NCBI GenBank assembly: GCA_050874905.1
Contig: JBNMLP010000006.1
Coordinates: forward strand, 72,815 to 136,814
Direction: 5' to 3'
DNA: 64,000 nucleotides
Source of the DNA: NC2004 sp050874905
Lineage (GTDB): Bacteria > Bacillota > Clostridia > Lachnospirales > Lachnospiraceae
Shown: piece by piece, positions 7,547 through 16,774 of the stretch
How the letters are laid out: the number at the start of each line of letters is the position of its first letter
How positions within the stretch are numbered: position 1 is the stretch's first letter
Translations under genes and position numbers: made by a program
The notes under the pieces: generated by a model
Told to the model about the DNA's origin: nothing
What the model saw: the letters and a program-made list of their open reading frames with translations, nothing else
Databases searched by the model: none

Positions 7547-10500
7547 ATGAAGATAAAAGAACGTATAGCAGAGTTTCTCCATTCCGGAGAGGCATTTCGA
7601 TATGTGATCGCGGGCATAGGAACGACGTTGTGCAACCTTTTGGTGTTCTCATTGTTACGGTATGGGCTGCATGTCAGTTTGAACCGGAGCAATTTTATTG
7701 CCATTCTCTGTTCCATTGTGTTTGCTTTTTTTGCCAATAAATTTTATGCGTTCCGATCCCTTGATACGGCACCTGTTGTGCTTGTGACGGAGTTTATTAA
7801 GTTTTTAGGTGGCAGATTGATCACGATGGTGATCGAGATGTCCGGTGTCTATGTTTTGGCAGTCTGGTTTCATCTGCCGGAGATGTTCTCCAAGATCATG
7901 ACACAGTTTATTGTGGTTGTAGCAAATTACGTGATCAGTAAGGTATTTGTGTTCCAGCGTGGAAAAGGACAAACGATTCTGGAGTGGGCGAAAGAACGGT
8001 ATGTGTATGTGATCGCTTTTGCATTTCCAGTAGTATTGTTTTTTCTGATCTGTTTAAAATTTCAGGTGACACCATTTGGTGGCAAGACGCTGATGATCAT
8101 TGACAGTCTGCATCAGTACATTCCATTTTTTTCAGATTATTACGATAAACTGACAAAAACAGGAGAGTTTCTGTATTCGTGGAATGGCGCAGGGGGCTAT
8201 AACTTTTTGACCTTGTGGGCATATTATCTGTCCAGTCCATTCAATCTTCTGATCATGTTGTTTGACAAATCACATATCAATACGGCAATGACGCTGATCA
8301 TTGGTTTAAAGATTTGTCTGAGTAGTGTGACAATGACTTATTTTCTGGTACAGCGTTCCAAGCGCAGAGATATTACCGCAGTGATGTTTGGTGTCTGCTA
8401 TGCGTTCAGCAATTATGTGATCGGATACTACTGGAACATTATGTGGCTGGATGTATTACTGCTTGCCCCATTGGTTGTGCTGGGACTGGAACGGCTGATT
8501 GATAAAAAGGATATCCGTCTTTATGTGGTGACATTATTTGCTGCTCTGTTCTGTAATTTTTATATTGGATTTATGCTCTGTATTTTTCTGGTGCTCTGGT
8601 TTTTGCTTTATCCGCATCAGGGGGTCAAGGCATTTTTCTTGTCCGGCATCCGGTTTGCCCTGTCATCTATTTTGGCTGCCGGTATGGCTGCTTTCGTCCT
8701 GATCCCAACCTATTATGGTATTATGCTGACAGGACCGGCAGATTCTGAATTCCCGGTATCTTCGTGGTATGGCAGTGTAGCAGATATTTTAAAGAAGTTC
8801 TGTTTTTATTGTGGTTCGATCACGAATCAGGCGGATGACGGCGGAGTGAATCTTTACTGTGGAATATTACCGATCTTTCTGGTGGTGATGTATCTGACGG
8901 TGAAAGAGATTTCACTGATCGAGAAGATCAAACGCTTTTTACTGCTGGCATTTTTTGTCGTATCTTTTGATAATACAGTACTGAATTATATCTGGCATGG
9001 TTTCCATGATCAGTTTGGTATTCCAAACCGGTTCAGTTTTCTGATGATCTTTGTATTGTTAGTGACAGCACATGAAACGATCGGTTATATGAAAGATACT
9101 TCTTTCTGGAAATTCCTGCTTCCGCTTGCACTGCTTGCAGGAGTAGTGCTTTACAATAATGAAGTGACACCCCTTTTTGAGGATCAGAAGGTGATCCGTT
9201 ATACGATGATCGCTGTGATCGCATATTTTATGGCATTTATGCTTCAGATGATGCTGGAATGGAAGAGCAAGACACTTTACCTGGTACTTCTGGTTTTTGT
9301 TTTTGCAGAAGTTTCCGTAAATGCATTCCACAGTTTTGAGGGCAATGGTCAGGTTCTGATGTCTGCGTATTTCGAGGATTCGGAAACGATGCGGAAGGCA
9401 AAAGCATCGGTACATGATGATTCTCTTTACCGCGAGGAGCTCAGTAAGAATAATCTGGTGGATGAGAATTTCTGGCTCAATCTGCGTGGAGTGGGTATCT
9501 TTGGCTCCACGGCAAATGGTGATGCAGTGACACTGCTTGGAAAAATGGGATTTTATACAGCGGCCAATGAGCACCTTTATAATGGTGCAACACCGCTTAC
9601 CGATTCTCTGCTTGGAGTAAAATACCTTTATAAACGGCAGGGTGACTATTTCGACCATGGGTTTGACCTTTATAAAACAGTGGACGGGGTGCAGGTGCTC
9701 AAAAATCCGTATGCCCTTTCCTTTGGTTATATGGTGAAGGATTCGGTTTATGACTGGGATTATGAGCAGTACCAGCCGGCAGAAGTGCTGAATGATTTTG
9801 TACATGTGGCAACCGGCGTGAAGGGAACATTGTTTACCGAGATGGCCGACCATTTTGGATGCAGTGGTGTCAACTGCGATGTGAACAGCAATGGCACAGG
9901 AGATGGTACTTACGCATATGCTAGAAATGCGGAAGGAGATCTTACGGTAACGCTTACGATCACTGCGCCGGATGATCGTCCGATCTATATTCGTGCAACG
10001 GGAACGAATTTGTCCGGTATCGTGACAGCGGTCAATGGAGTAGAAACTTCCAACGGACGTTATTTCTTCCAGCTTCTTCCGGTGGGAGAGACAAAAGCAG
10101 GGGATCAGATCACCGTGACATATCAGTTTAATGGCAGTGAGGATGATAACCAGACAGTAAATTTAAAGGCATATTCCTATGATGAGGATGTATTTGAAGA
10201 AACCTATGCGGCTCTGTCTAAAAATGAGTATCAGATTTCAGATTATACAAGCAGTTCGATGCGGGGGACGATTCATGCGGATGAGGATGGCATGATGATG
10301 ACATCGATCATCAATGAGCCGGGCTGGAAGGTATATGTAGATGGTGAGGAAGAGGAGATCGAGGAGATCGGCGACTGCTTTGCTGCGGTTTGGCTGCCAA
10401 AGGGTGACCATCAGGTAGAATTCCGGTTTGTACCTCAGACACTTCCAATTGCATCAATCATCTCGCTTGTTTCACTCCTTCTGTTTATCGGATATCTGGA

Positions 10501-10564
10501 GGGCAAAAAGCATGGGGTATTTCAAAAGAAGACCAAGATTGTGGAACAACAGGATAATATTTAG
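7547..10564 (+). CDS. GtrA-like flippase fused to a YfhO-family membrane glycosyltransferase
   Basis: 1005 residues from the ATG at 7547; the ATG at 7520 lacks a binding site and overlaps the previous gene. Residues 1-145 form a four-helix GtrA domain (FRYVIAGIGTTLCNLLVF near the start, VISKVFVFQRGK at the end). From about residue 155 a YfhO domain follows with many membrane helices and the early loop motif IDSLHQYIPF. A large extracytoplasmic domain (about 615-960) and a last helix complete it. In Bacillus, CsbB, a GtcA/GtrA flippase and YfhO together glycosylate lipoteichoic acid; here the last two are one polypeptide next to the CsbB-like enzyme. The target polymer is unknown. Confidence 0.88.
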   Translation: MKIKERIAEFLHSGEAFRYVIAGIGTTLCNLLVFSLLRYGLHVSLNRSNFIAILCSIVFAFFANKFYAFRSLDTAPVVLVTEFIKFLGGRLITMVIEMSGVYVLAVWFHLPEMFSKIMTQFIVVVANYVISKVFVFQRGKGQTILEWAKERYVYVIAFAFPVVLFFLICLKFQVTPFGGKTLMIIDSLHQYIPFFSDYYDKLTKTGEFLYSWNGAGGYNFLTLWAYYLSSPFNLLIMLFDKSHINTAMTLIIGLKICLSSVTMTYFLVQRSKRRDITAVMFGVCYAFSNYVIGYYWNIMWLDVLLLAPLVVLGLERLIDKKDIRLYVVTLFAALFCNFYIGFMLCIFLVLWFLLYPHQGVKAFFLSGIRFALSSILAAGMAAFVLIPTYYGIMLTGPADSEFPVSSWYGSVADILKKFCFYCGSITNQADDGGVNLYCGILPIFLVVMYLTVKEISLIEKIKRFLLLAFFVVSFDNTVLNYIWHGFHDQFGIPNRFSFLMIFVLLVTAHETIGYMKDTSFWKFLLPLALLAGVVLYNNEVTPLFEDQKVIRYTMIAVIAYFMAFMLQMMLEWKSKTLYLVLLVFVFAEVSVNAFHSFEGNGQVLMSAYFEDSETMRKAKASVHDDSLYREELSKNNLVDENFWLNLRGVGIFGSTANGDAVTLLGKMGFYTAANEHLYNGATPLTDSLLGVKYLYKRQGDYFDHGFDLYKTVDGVQVLKNPYALSFGYMVKDSVYDWDYEQYQPAEVLNDFVHVATGVKGTLFTEMADHFGCSGVNCDVNSNGTGDGTYAYARNAEGDLTVTLTITAPDDRPIYIRATGTNLSGIVTAVNGVETSNGRYFFQLLPVGETKAGDQITVTYQFNGSEDDNQTVNLKAYSYDEDVFEETYAALSKNEYQISDYTSSSMRGTIHADEDGMMMTSIINEPGWKVYVDGEEEEIEEIGDCFAAVWLPKGDHQVEFRFVPQTLPIASIISLVSLLLFIGYLEGKKHGVFQKKTKIVEQQDNI

Positions 10565-10621
10565 AACGGAAGGTTCTGTTATATTATAAACAGCTTTACG
10601 AAATAGCAAGGAGGTAGTTTC

Positions 10622-12379
10622 ATGAAGACAAAAGACGTAAGTAAAAGTTATGGTCAGGTCATTTTCACGTCGATCCTGGCAGCTATTGCTGCGATTGCAG
10701 CTGCACTGGTAGCATTTTTACTGGGCGCAGGATTTGCATGGCTTACCGGAATTTTAGCAGCGGTAGCGGCAGTGGCAGCACTGTGGGCTTTGCTTGGCAT
10801 TTATGACACGAAGCGGTCTGCCAAAATGCTGGAAGAGGAATGTCGGCGGTATCAGAGAGTATTTTCGGACTGTCCGATGGGAATGGCCCAGGCAGTACGT
10901 GTCACCGGTGCGGAGTATCGCCTGATCGAGACAAATGCAAAGTTCCGTCAGTATTTTGGAATCATTCCGAGAGATTATGAAGGGGTGAGTTTATCCAACA
11001 GTTCCAATGAGATGCTGCGCCTGATGAATGCATGGATCGATGCGTTCAACAACAATATGGCAAACGACGGAAGCCAGGTGCAGACTTTTGAAATCACGCT
11101 GGAAAATATCGACAAAACATTTAATACCACCATTTTCGTAGATGAACAAAATCATATCAATTTAGTAGTGCTGGATGTAACAGAACAAAAAGAGGCTGAG
11201 GCGAAGCTTAGCAAGGCGATTGAGGAAACCAATGCTGCGTATAAGACACAGGGTGAATTTCTGGCGAACATGAGTCACGAGATCCGTACCCCGATCAATG
11301 GTATTTTAGGTATGTTGCAGCTTACCCTGATCTCGAATGATCTGACAACAGAGAACCGTGACAATCTGGAAACAGCTAAAAATTGTGCGGATACATTGCT
11401 GCGTCTGATCAACGATATTTTGGATTACACGAAGCTGGAAGCGGGTAAATATAAGATCCGTTATACTGAGATGGATATCAAAGAAGTGATCGAGAACACT
11501 GTAAATCTGCAGCGCCCGATCGCAGATAATAAGAACTTGCTGCTTGACTGTCAGATCGGTGCCAACGCACCAAAGACACTGATCGGTGATCCACAGCGTG
11601 TGGAACAGGTTTTAAACTGTATTTTATCCAATGCGATCAAATTTACAACCAATGGTGGTGTCCGGGTAAAGGTTGCATTTATTGAGGAAACGCCAACCCA
11701 GGTACGTGTGCGTATTGCAGTAGCAGATTCCGGTATCGGTATTTCTGATGAAGATAAAGAGAAATTGTTCAAGCGGTTCAGCCAGGTAGATTCTTCTAAT
11801 ACGAGAAAGTTTGGCGGAACCGGACTCGGTCTGGTCATTACGAAGCAGATCGTCGAGTTAATGAATGGTACGATCCAGGTGCAGTCCAAGGAGGGCATCG
11901 GCAGTACCTTTATTATAGAGTTACCAATGGAAGTGGTTGTAAAAGAGGAGGTTGCGGAAGAAATGACAGATGCATCAATTTTTTCAATGGAAAGCAGTTC
12001 AAGAATCCATGTATTAGTAGCAGAGGATGAGCCGGTAAATCAGCAGGTAATTGGTAAGCTGCTTGGTATGGCTGGTTATTCTTATGACATTGCCGGAAAC
12101 GGTCAGGCCGCAGTAGATCTGTTTAAAGAGCGTCATTACGATGTCGGATTATTCGATGTGCAGATGCCGGTGATGGATGGATTGGAAGCAACAAAGCTGA
12201 TCCGTGAGATCGAAGCACAGCGTGGCACAGGAGAGCATTTGCCAATTATTGCAGTAACAGCACGTGCCATGTTTGGAGAGAAGGAAAAGATCTTAGAAGC
12301 AAAATTGGATGATTATGTGGCAAAACCATATGTATTGGAAGATATTGTGGCAGCCATTAACAAATATACGGGAAAATAG
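10622..12379 (+). CDS. Hybrid sensor histidine kinase with C-terminal receiver domain
   Basis: 585 residues: two Ala-rich membrane helices (about 13-60), a PAS-like sensor (about 75-190), a dimerisation helix with phospho-accepting His219 in SHEIRTP, an ATPase domain with N box (NCILSNAIKF), G1 (DSGIGIS) and G2 (GGTGLGL), and a receiver (about 461-583) with acidic pocket AEDE, phospho-acceptor Asp512 and Lys568. No separate output domain and no Hpt domain are present, so an external phosphotransfer partner is expected. The extracellular loop is tiny, so sensing is probably within the membrane or by the PAS domain. The next gene starts 8 bases downstream. Confidence 0.93.
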   Translation: MKTKDVSKSYGQVIFTSILAAIAAIAAALVAFLLGAGFAWLTGILAAVAAVAALWALLGIYDTKRSAKMLEEECRRYQRVFSDCPMGMAQAVRVTGAEYRLIETNAKFRQYFGIIPRDYEGVSLSNSSNEMLRLMNAWIDAFNNNMANDGSQVQTFEITLENIDKTFNTTIFVDEQNHINLVVLDVTEQKEAEAKLSKAIEETNAAYKTQGEFLANMSHEIRTPINGILGMLQLTLISNDLTTENRDNLETAKNCADTLLRLINDILDYTKLEAGKYKIRYTEMDIKEVIENTVNLQRPIADNKNLLLDCQIGANAPKTLIGDPQRVEQVLNCILSNAIKFTTNGGVRVKVAFIEETPTQVRVRIAVADSGIGISDEDKEKLFKRFSQVDSSNTRKFGGTGLGLVITKQIVELMNGTIQVQSKEGIGSTFIIELPMEVVVKEEVAEEMTDASIFSMESSSRIHVLVAEDEPVNQQVIGKLLGMAGYSYDIAGNGQAAVDLFKERHYDVGLFDVQMPVMDGLEATKLIREIEAQRGTGEHLPIIAVTARAMFGEKEKILEAKLDDYVAKPYVLEDIVAAINKYTGK

Positions 12380-12387
12380 GAAGAAAC

Positions 12388-13884
12388 ATGAGAACGTTAG
12401 TGGAAGAAATCCGTAAAGGGAATCAAGTAAGACAGCAGTTTATTGCACTAAAAGAATCACTCAAAGAGGCGTCTGATAAGGACGCCTTTTTGGGGATTAT
12501 AAATTATGATATGGATTTTTTCCGAACCTATTTAAAATCGGAAGATCCAAAGGTACGGAAAAATGTCATCCAGATCATCGGAATTTTAGAGCTTTCCCAG
12601 TTGACAGACGATCTGATCGAGGCATATCTTGAGGAACAGACACAGTTTTTGAAGGCGGAATATGTCAAGGTGCTTGGTCAGTTTGATGTCGCACCTTATA
12701 AGGAGTTGTTAAGAAAACGCTATGACCAGTTAAAGGAGGAACCAGTTTCAGAGAGTTCCAAAAAACATGTGAGTGCCGAACTTCGGGAGCTGCGTGCGGT
12801 CATCAGCAAGCTCGGAGACATGAAAAAACACCAGTTTATCGGTGGTGATACCCGGTCAGTGATGATCTTTACTACCCTTTCCGGCAAGGAACGCTATTTA
12901 AAGCGTGTGATCGATGAGGCGATCGGCGAGGGAAAGACCACACTGGTAAAAGGTGGTGTCAAGGTGATCAGCAGTGATTATGAAACACTTTCTAAAATAC
13001 GCTGCTATCAGGAAATCCTCTTTGTGATTCCGAAGGTAGGATTGCTGAAAGGCTCGGCGGCACATATGGCACAGCAGTTAAAAAAGGCAGGTTTGATGGA
13101 CTATATCCGGGAACGTGTCAGCGGCAGCAGTGCCATTCCATACCGGATGGAACTCAGGGGATTTTTGGAGGAGAAGGAGGCACAGCATTTCAGAAAACAG
13201 ATGAGTCAGGAACTGGAGCATATGACAGATTATGAGCTCATCAATGATCCGACACAATATGAACTGGAATTTCGTTTCCATAAGAGCCGGAAGGAAGAAG
13301 GCTATCATGTCTATCTGAAATTCAGCCTGTTAAAGGATGAGAGGTTTGCTTATCGTACCCGTGCACTTTCGTCTTCCATGCAGCCATATGTGGCAGCTAT
13401 GATGGCAGAGATCACAAAGGATTACGTGCAAGACTGGGGACAGATGTTAGATCCGTTCTGTGGTGTAGGAACACTTTTGATGGAGTGTAACTACAACCGT
13501 CATGCACACAGTATTTATGGTGTCGATCTGTTTAAGGATGCGATCACGATCGCCATACAGTCTGCGAAACAGACACACATGGACATTCATTATGTGCATA
13601 AGGATATGGCGGATTTTTCCCATGAGTATCTGTTTGATCTGGTGATCACGGATCTGCCATGCGTTTCTCCGAAAATGGAGGAAAGCCGGATCCATGCGAT
13701 CTATACAACATTTTTAGACAAATGTGACGAGTGGTTAAAGGAGAGCGGTGTCATTTCCGTGTATACAAAAAGTCCGGCAATCCTCGAAGAAGTGATTGCC
13801 GGACAACATAAGTTTCGTTTGATCACACACACGCAAATGTATAAGAATCAAAAGGCGTGTCTTTATCTGTTAAAAAGAGCGTAA
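12388..13884 (+). CDS. HEAT-repeat/THUMP-like protein fused to an RNA methyltransferase domain
   Basis: 498 residues. About 1-125 are helical and HEAT-like. A middle part (about 150-320) could be a THUMP-like RNA-binding region. A Rossmann methyltransferase follows, with SAM-binding motif DPFCGVGTLLMEC (about 352-364) and acidic GVDLF. Motif IV reads TDLPC instead of the NPPY or DPPY of Trm11/RlmL-type guanine methylases. The DxPC form recalls the catalytic Cys motif of cytosine-5 RNA methylases, so the target base is open. It shares a transcript with the hybrid kinase. A GC-rich hairpin plus T run lies within its 5' coding part (12467-12491). Confidence 0.75.
   Translation: MRTLVEEIRKGNQVRQQFIALKESLKEASDKDAFLGIINYDMDFFRTYLKSEDPKVRKNVIQIIGILELSQLTDDLIEAYLEEQTQFLKAEYVKVLGQFDVAPYKELLRKRYDQLKEEPVSESSKKHVSAELRELRAVISKLGDMKKHQFIGGDTRSVMIFTTLSGKERYLKRVIDEAIGEGKTTLVKGGVKVISSDYETLSKIRCYQEILFVIPKVGLLKGSAAHMAQQLKKAGLMDYIRERVSGSSAIPYRMELRGFLEEKEAQHFRKQMSQELEHMTDYELINDPTQYELEFRFHKSRKEEGYHVYLKFSLLKDERFAYRTRALSSSMQPYVAAMMAEITKDYVQDWGQMLDPFCGVGTLLMECNYNRHAHSIYGVDLFKDAITIAIQSAKQTHMDIHYVHKDMADFSHEYLFDLVITDLPCVSPKMEESRIHAIYTTFLDKCDEWLKESGVISVYTKSPAILEEVIAGQHKFRLITHTQMYKNQKACLYLLKRA
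12467..12491 (+). other. Intragenic terminator-like hairpin in the methyltransferase gene
   Basis: AGGCGTC (12467-12473), loop TGATAAG, GACGCCT (12481-12487), followed by T residues to 12491, about 80 bases into the coding region. It may limit expression or be chance. Confidence 0.5.
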
Positions 13885-13897
13885 TGATGAAAGATAT

Positions 13898-13944
13898 GAT
13901 CTGTCAGAGCGGTCCTAGCGGATCGTGATCCGGCAGATCTTTTT
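13898..13944 (+). terminator. Possible rho-independent terminator after the methyltransferase gene
   Basis: GATCTGTC (13898-13905) can pair with GGCAGATC (13932-13939) and is followed by TTTTT. A second small hairpin (GGATC GT GATCC) sits inside. It overlaps the 3' end of the convergent subtilase gene. The 26-base loop makes this uncertain. Confidence 0.45.
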
Positions 13945-16623
13945 CTTTTTGCTGCCATCTTTTGCCTGACAGGTGATCGTTACTTTTTTTCCTTTGCCCT
14001 TTTTCTTTGTCGTTACTTTTCCTTTTTGCGTGACCGTTGCGTATTTTTTATTGGATGTTTTCCATTTCACCTTTTTGTTGACGGCATAACTTGGATAAAC
14101 CGTCGCAGAAAGCTTCACGGATCTTCCTGCCTTTATGCTCAGCTTTGTTTTGTTGAGCTTTATTTTTGTCACCTTTTGTTTGATCGTCACGGTGCAGGTG
14201 GCGCGCACGGTTTCATTGTCCTTTGCAATGCAGGTGATGACTGCTTTGTGTTTGTTTCCCGCTTTTTTTGCAGTTACGACACCGGAGGAGGAAACGGAAG
14301 CATAAGAGGCATTGGAGGTTTCAAAACGCACCGACAGATTTTTTGCCTGAAGTGGAGCGCAGGTAGCCTTCAATGTGAATTTTTCGTTTGGTGATAAGGT
14401 CACTTTCGAGCGGTTTAAGGAAAGAGAGGTGACCTTGACGGGAGCGGTATAGGTCGTTGTCAGTGTATTTTTACTGCTTTCCTGATCGGCACGGGTAAGG
14501 CGTATCTGATAGGTGCCTGTTGCGAGATCTTTAGTGGAAACTACGACCTGCTGATCGTTCCAGCTGGTAACCGGCATTGTGATTGAAGCCGAGGTGCTTG
14601 TATTGGTAAAGGTGACACTTCCAGCCGCTGTTCCAAAGAAGTAGCCGTTAATCTGGCAGGAACCACCATCATCACTTACAATGACTTCGGAAAGAGACGG
14701 GGAAGGATTGGTGGCTGCCTTATAAAAATTGATGTAGCCGCCACTGCTGCAGGTATCTGCCCATGCATCTGCTGTGGTGACTCCGCCTAAAATACGCCCT
14801 TTCAGTTCCAGTGCGGCCGCTGTTGGATAAATGGCAGCAAGCATTGCCGCTTCTCCGGTAACCATCGGAGTTGCCATCGATGTGCCACTGTCGTAAGCAT
14901 AGGATTGCAGTGTGGTTCCTGCTCCTACATTGTCAAGGTAAAGGGAGTAGCTGCCATTTTTTGCCGGAGTAAAGGATAAAATGGCATAGTACTGTCTGGC
15001 GGTCAGGGCATGTCCCTTGGCAGCGATCTGCATCGGAAGCTGATACCAGACATCTTTGTCAAAGCTGATCTCATAAGGAGCAGCATCCTCACTGCCCTCC
15101 GCGGCTGTGTAATCCGGCACACTGTTGATAATGCCGTTTTTAGAGGCAAGTGCTGTTTCCAGTGTATTATAACGGGTGATGGCAAGACCGATGCTGTGCG
15201 TTGCACTCTGGGCAAGGAGCGAGTCTGCTTCTCCGCGAAGCCGCAGACTGAAATAGCCGTTTTGGCTGCAGGCGGAAGCTAAGGAAAATGGAACCGTAAG
15301 ATAGTAGGTCTCTCCTGCGGTAGCAGAAATGTTCCACTTCAAGCTGCCGGAGGATTGCGCTCCGCTCTGGCTGATGCCGCCGTCTGCCTGCCTGGTCAAT
15401 GTAGCAGCGGAATCTGTCACATAATCAGACAGGGAAACAGCGTTGTTGTAATCCTCATAGCTTAAGCTGTGGTTGCACTCCGCATTATAATTTTCAGTTG
15501 CATAGGTAGAGAAAATGTTCGTACCCGGTGCATAAAGATCAACATTATTCTTTCCGTAATTGCTGAAGGAGGCTACCTTGCCGGATTCGTTGGAGGCACC
15601 TACACTGATGATATAAGGATTGTCAAAGCAGGCAGGATAAACGGTACGGGTATCGATGTTCATTCCTTCATTTCCGGCAGCACAGATGGATAAAATACCG
15701 AGCTGCCCGGCAGTTGTGATCAGGTCGTTTAATACACTGCCGTTTGGGTTATTGGTCAGATTCATTTCTCCACCTAAGGAAAGGTTGACGGCGCAGATAT
15801 TTACACCATTTTTTTTCTGGGAAATGATATAGTTATAGGCGCGGATCAGGTAGCTTAAGCTGCTGGAGCCCTCTGCATCAATACAGCGTACACCGAGGAT
15901 CTTTGCATCGGTAAGTCCGCTGATCCCTTTGTTATTGTGCAGGGATGCGCCAATGATCCCGGCGATATGTGTACCGTGCCCGTCGGTATCCTGATAGGAG
16001 CCATAGGTGTTGGTGACCGCATTGTACATTCCGGTACTGGTGTTGTTATAAAGCACATCGGTCAGATCCTCCTGTGTGCTATCGATTCCGGTGTCTGCGA
16101 CAACGACGATCGGAGTAGAGGACTTCGTAAGGTTTTTGGCTGCCTCATAGTGGGTGGAGGCAGGGGAAGGATCTGTTTCCTCACTCAGATACCACTGCCA
16201 GTCGGCATACGGTTCTTTTGCGGTATCTGCCTTTTGAAACAGGTAGTCCGGTTCACAGGAAGAAACCTCCTCTAACTGGTTCATCTCTTTTAATAGTTGT
16301 TTCGTATCCTTGCCTTTTACGGTGACCAAAGCGGCAGTGCCGTCTCCCTCGTTGGATAACGGTACAACGGATACTTTTTTCTCCGTCTTTGCGAAATAGT
16401 CTTTCAACTCTTTTGTGGTGTCATAGGTTTCTTTCATGGAAACGATCACCTGTCCCTCCACATAGGAAGGTTCTGTCCCGGTGGTCTCATCGCTGGTTTC
16501 CTCATTTAGATGAACCAGTTTCCTGAGAGGAGAGGTGCCTGCGTAGGAAGTGGGAAATATTGTCTGACACAGCAGGCAGGCGAATACGAACAGGGCAAAT
16601 AATTTTCTGGATTGTTTCATCAT
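13915..16623 (-). CDS. Secreted S8 subtilisin-like protease with IPT-like and two Ig-like domains
   Basis: 902 residues with a signal peptide (about 1-28), a propeptide (about 50-130) and an S8 domain with Asp177 (VADTGID), His216 (DGHGTH), an oxyanion Asn near 315 (AAGNEG) and Ser582 (SGTSMATP). About 267 residues separate the Asn from the Ser, roughly 200 more than in subtilisin, so a beta-rich domain is inserted before the nucleophile. After the catalytic domain come an IPT/TIG-like domain (about 640-730) and two Big_2-like Ig domains, with a very Lys-rich C-terminus. There is no LPXTG signal; the basic tail may bind the wall. It is transcribed alone. Confidence 0.92.
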   Translation of the reverse strand: MMKQSRKLFALFVFACLLCQTIFPTSYAGTSPLRKLVHLNEETSDETTGTEPSYVEGQVIVSMKETYDTTKELKDYFAKTEKKVSVVPLSNEGDGTAALVTVKGKDTKQLLKEMNQLEEVSSCEPDYLFQKADTAKEPYADWQWYLSEETDPSPASTHYEAAKNLTKSSTPIVVVADTGIDSTQEDLTDVLYNNTSTGMYNAVTNTYGSYQDTDGHGTHIAGIIGASLHNNKGISGLTDAKILGVRCIDAEGSSSLSYLIRAYNYIISQKKNGVNICAVNLSLGGEMNLTNNPNGSVLNDLITTAGQLGILSICAAGNEGMNIDTRTVYPACFDNPYIISVGASNESGKVASFSNYGKNNVDLYAPGTNIFSTYATENYNAECNHSLSYEDYNNAVSLSDYVTDSAATLTRQADGGISQSGAQSSGSLKWNISATAGETYYLTVPFSLASACSQNGYFSLRLRGEADSLLAQSATHSIGLAITRYNTLETALASKNGIINSVPDYTAAEGSEDAAPYEISFDKDVWYQLPMQIAAKGHALTARQYYAILSFTPAKNGSYSLYLDNVGAGTTLQSYAYDSGTSMATPMVTGEAAMLAAIYPTAAALELKGRILGGVTTADAWADTCSSGGYINFYKAATNPSPSLSEVIVSDDGGSCQINGYFFGTAAGSVTFTNTSTSASITMPVTSWNDQQVVVSTKDLATGTYQIRLTRADQESSKNTLTTTYTAPVKVTSLSLNRSKVTLSPNEKFTLKATCAPLQAKNLSVRFETSNASYASVSSSGVVTAKKAGNKHKAVITCIAKDNETVRATCTVTIKQKVTKIKLNKTKLSIKAGRSVKLSATVYPSYAVNKKVKWKTSNKKYATVTQKGKVTTKKKGKGKKVTITCQAKDGSKKKKICRITIR

Positions 16624-16702
16624 GGGGCATCCGTCCTTTCCATTTTTCTATTTTCAGTATAGCGTATTTTTGTAGAAAAATGTGATTTCTTTTTAAACTA
16701 TT

Positions 16703-16742
16703 GCGGATCCGCCTTTTTTAAAGTGAAACTTTATGCTATACT
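16703..16742 (+). promoter_or_regulatory. Promoter region of the DUF624-mutY operon with a 10-bp palindrome
   Basis: A TATACT -10 box at 16737-16742 precedes the DUF624 gene; the -35 region near 16714-16719 is T-rich and weak. Immediately upstream lies the perfect palindrome GCGGATCCGC (16703-16712), a possible operator. The divergent subtilase gene has its own TATACT on the minus strand (16661-16656). Confidence 0.5.
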
Positions 16743-16774
16743 TTAGTTTGTCTAAATGAGAAAGGATGAGCGTT

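Noticed and set aside
9059..9853. A 264-codon open frame on the minus strand inside the GtrA-YfhO gene
   Set aside because: It is antisense to a well-supported coding region, is rich in Cys and His in the way of shadow frames, and has no binding site.
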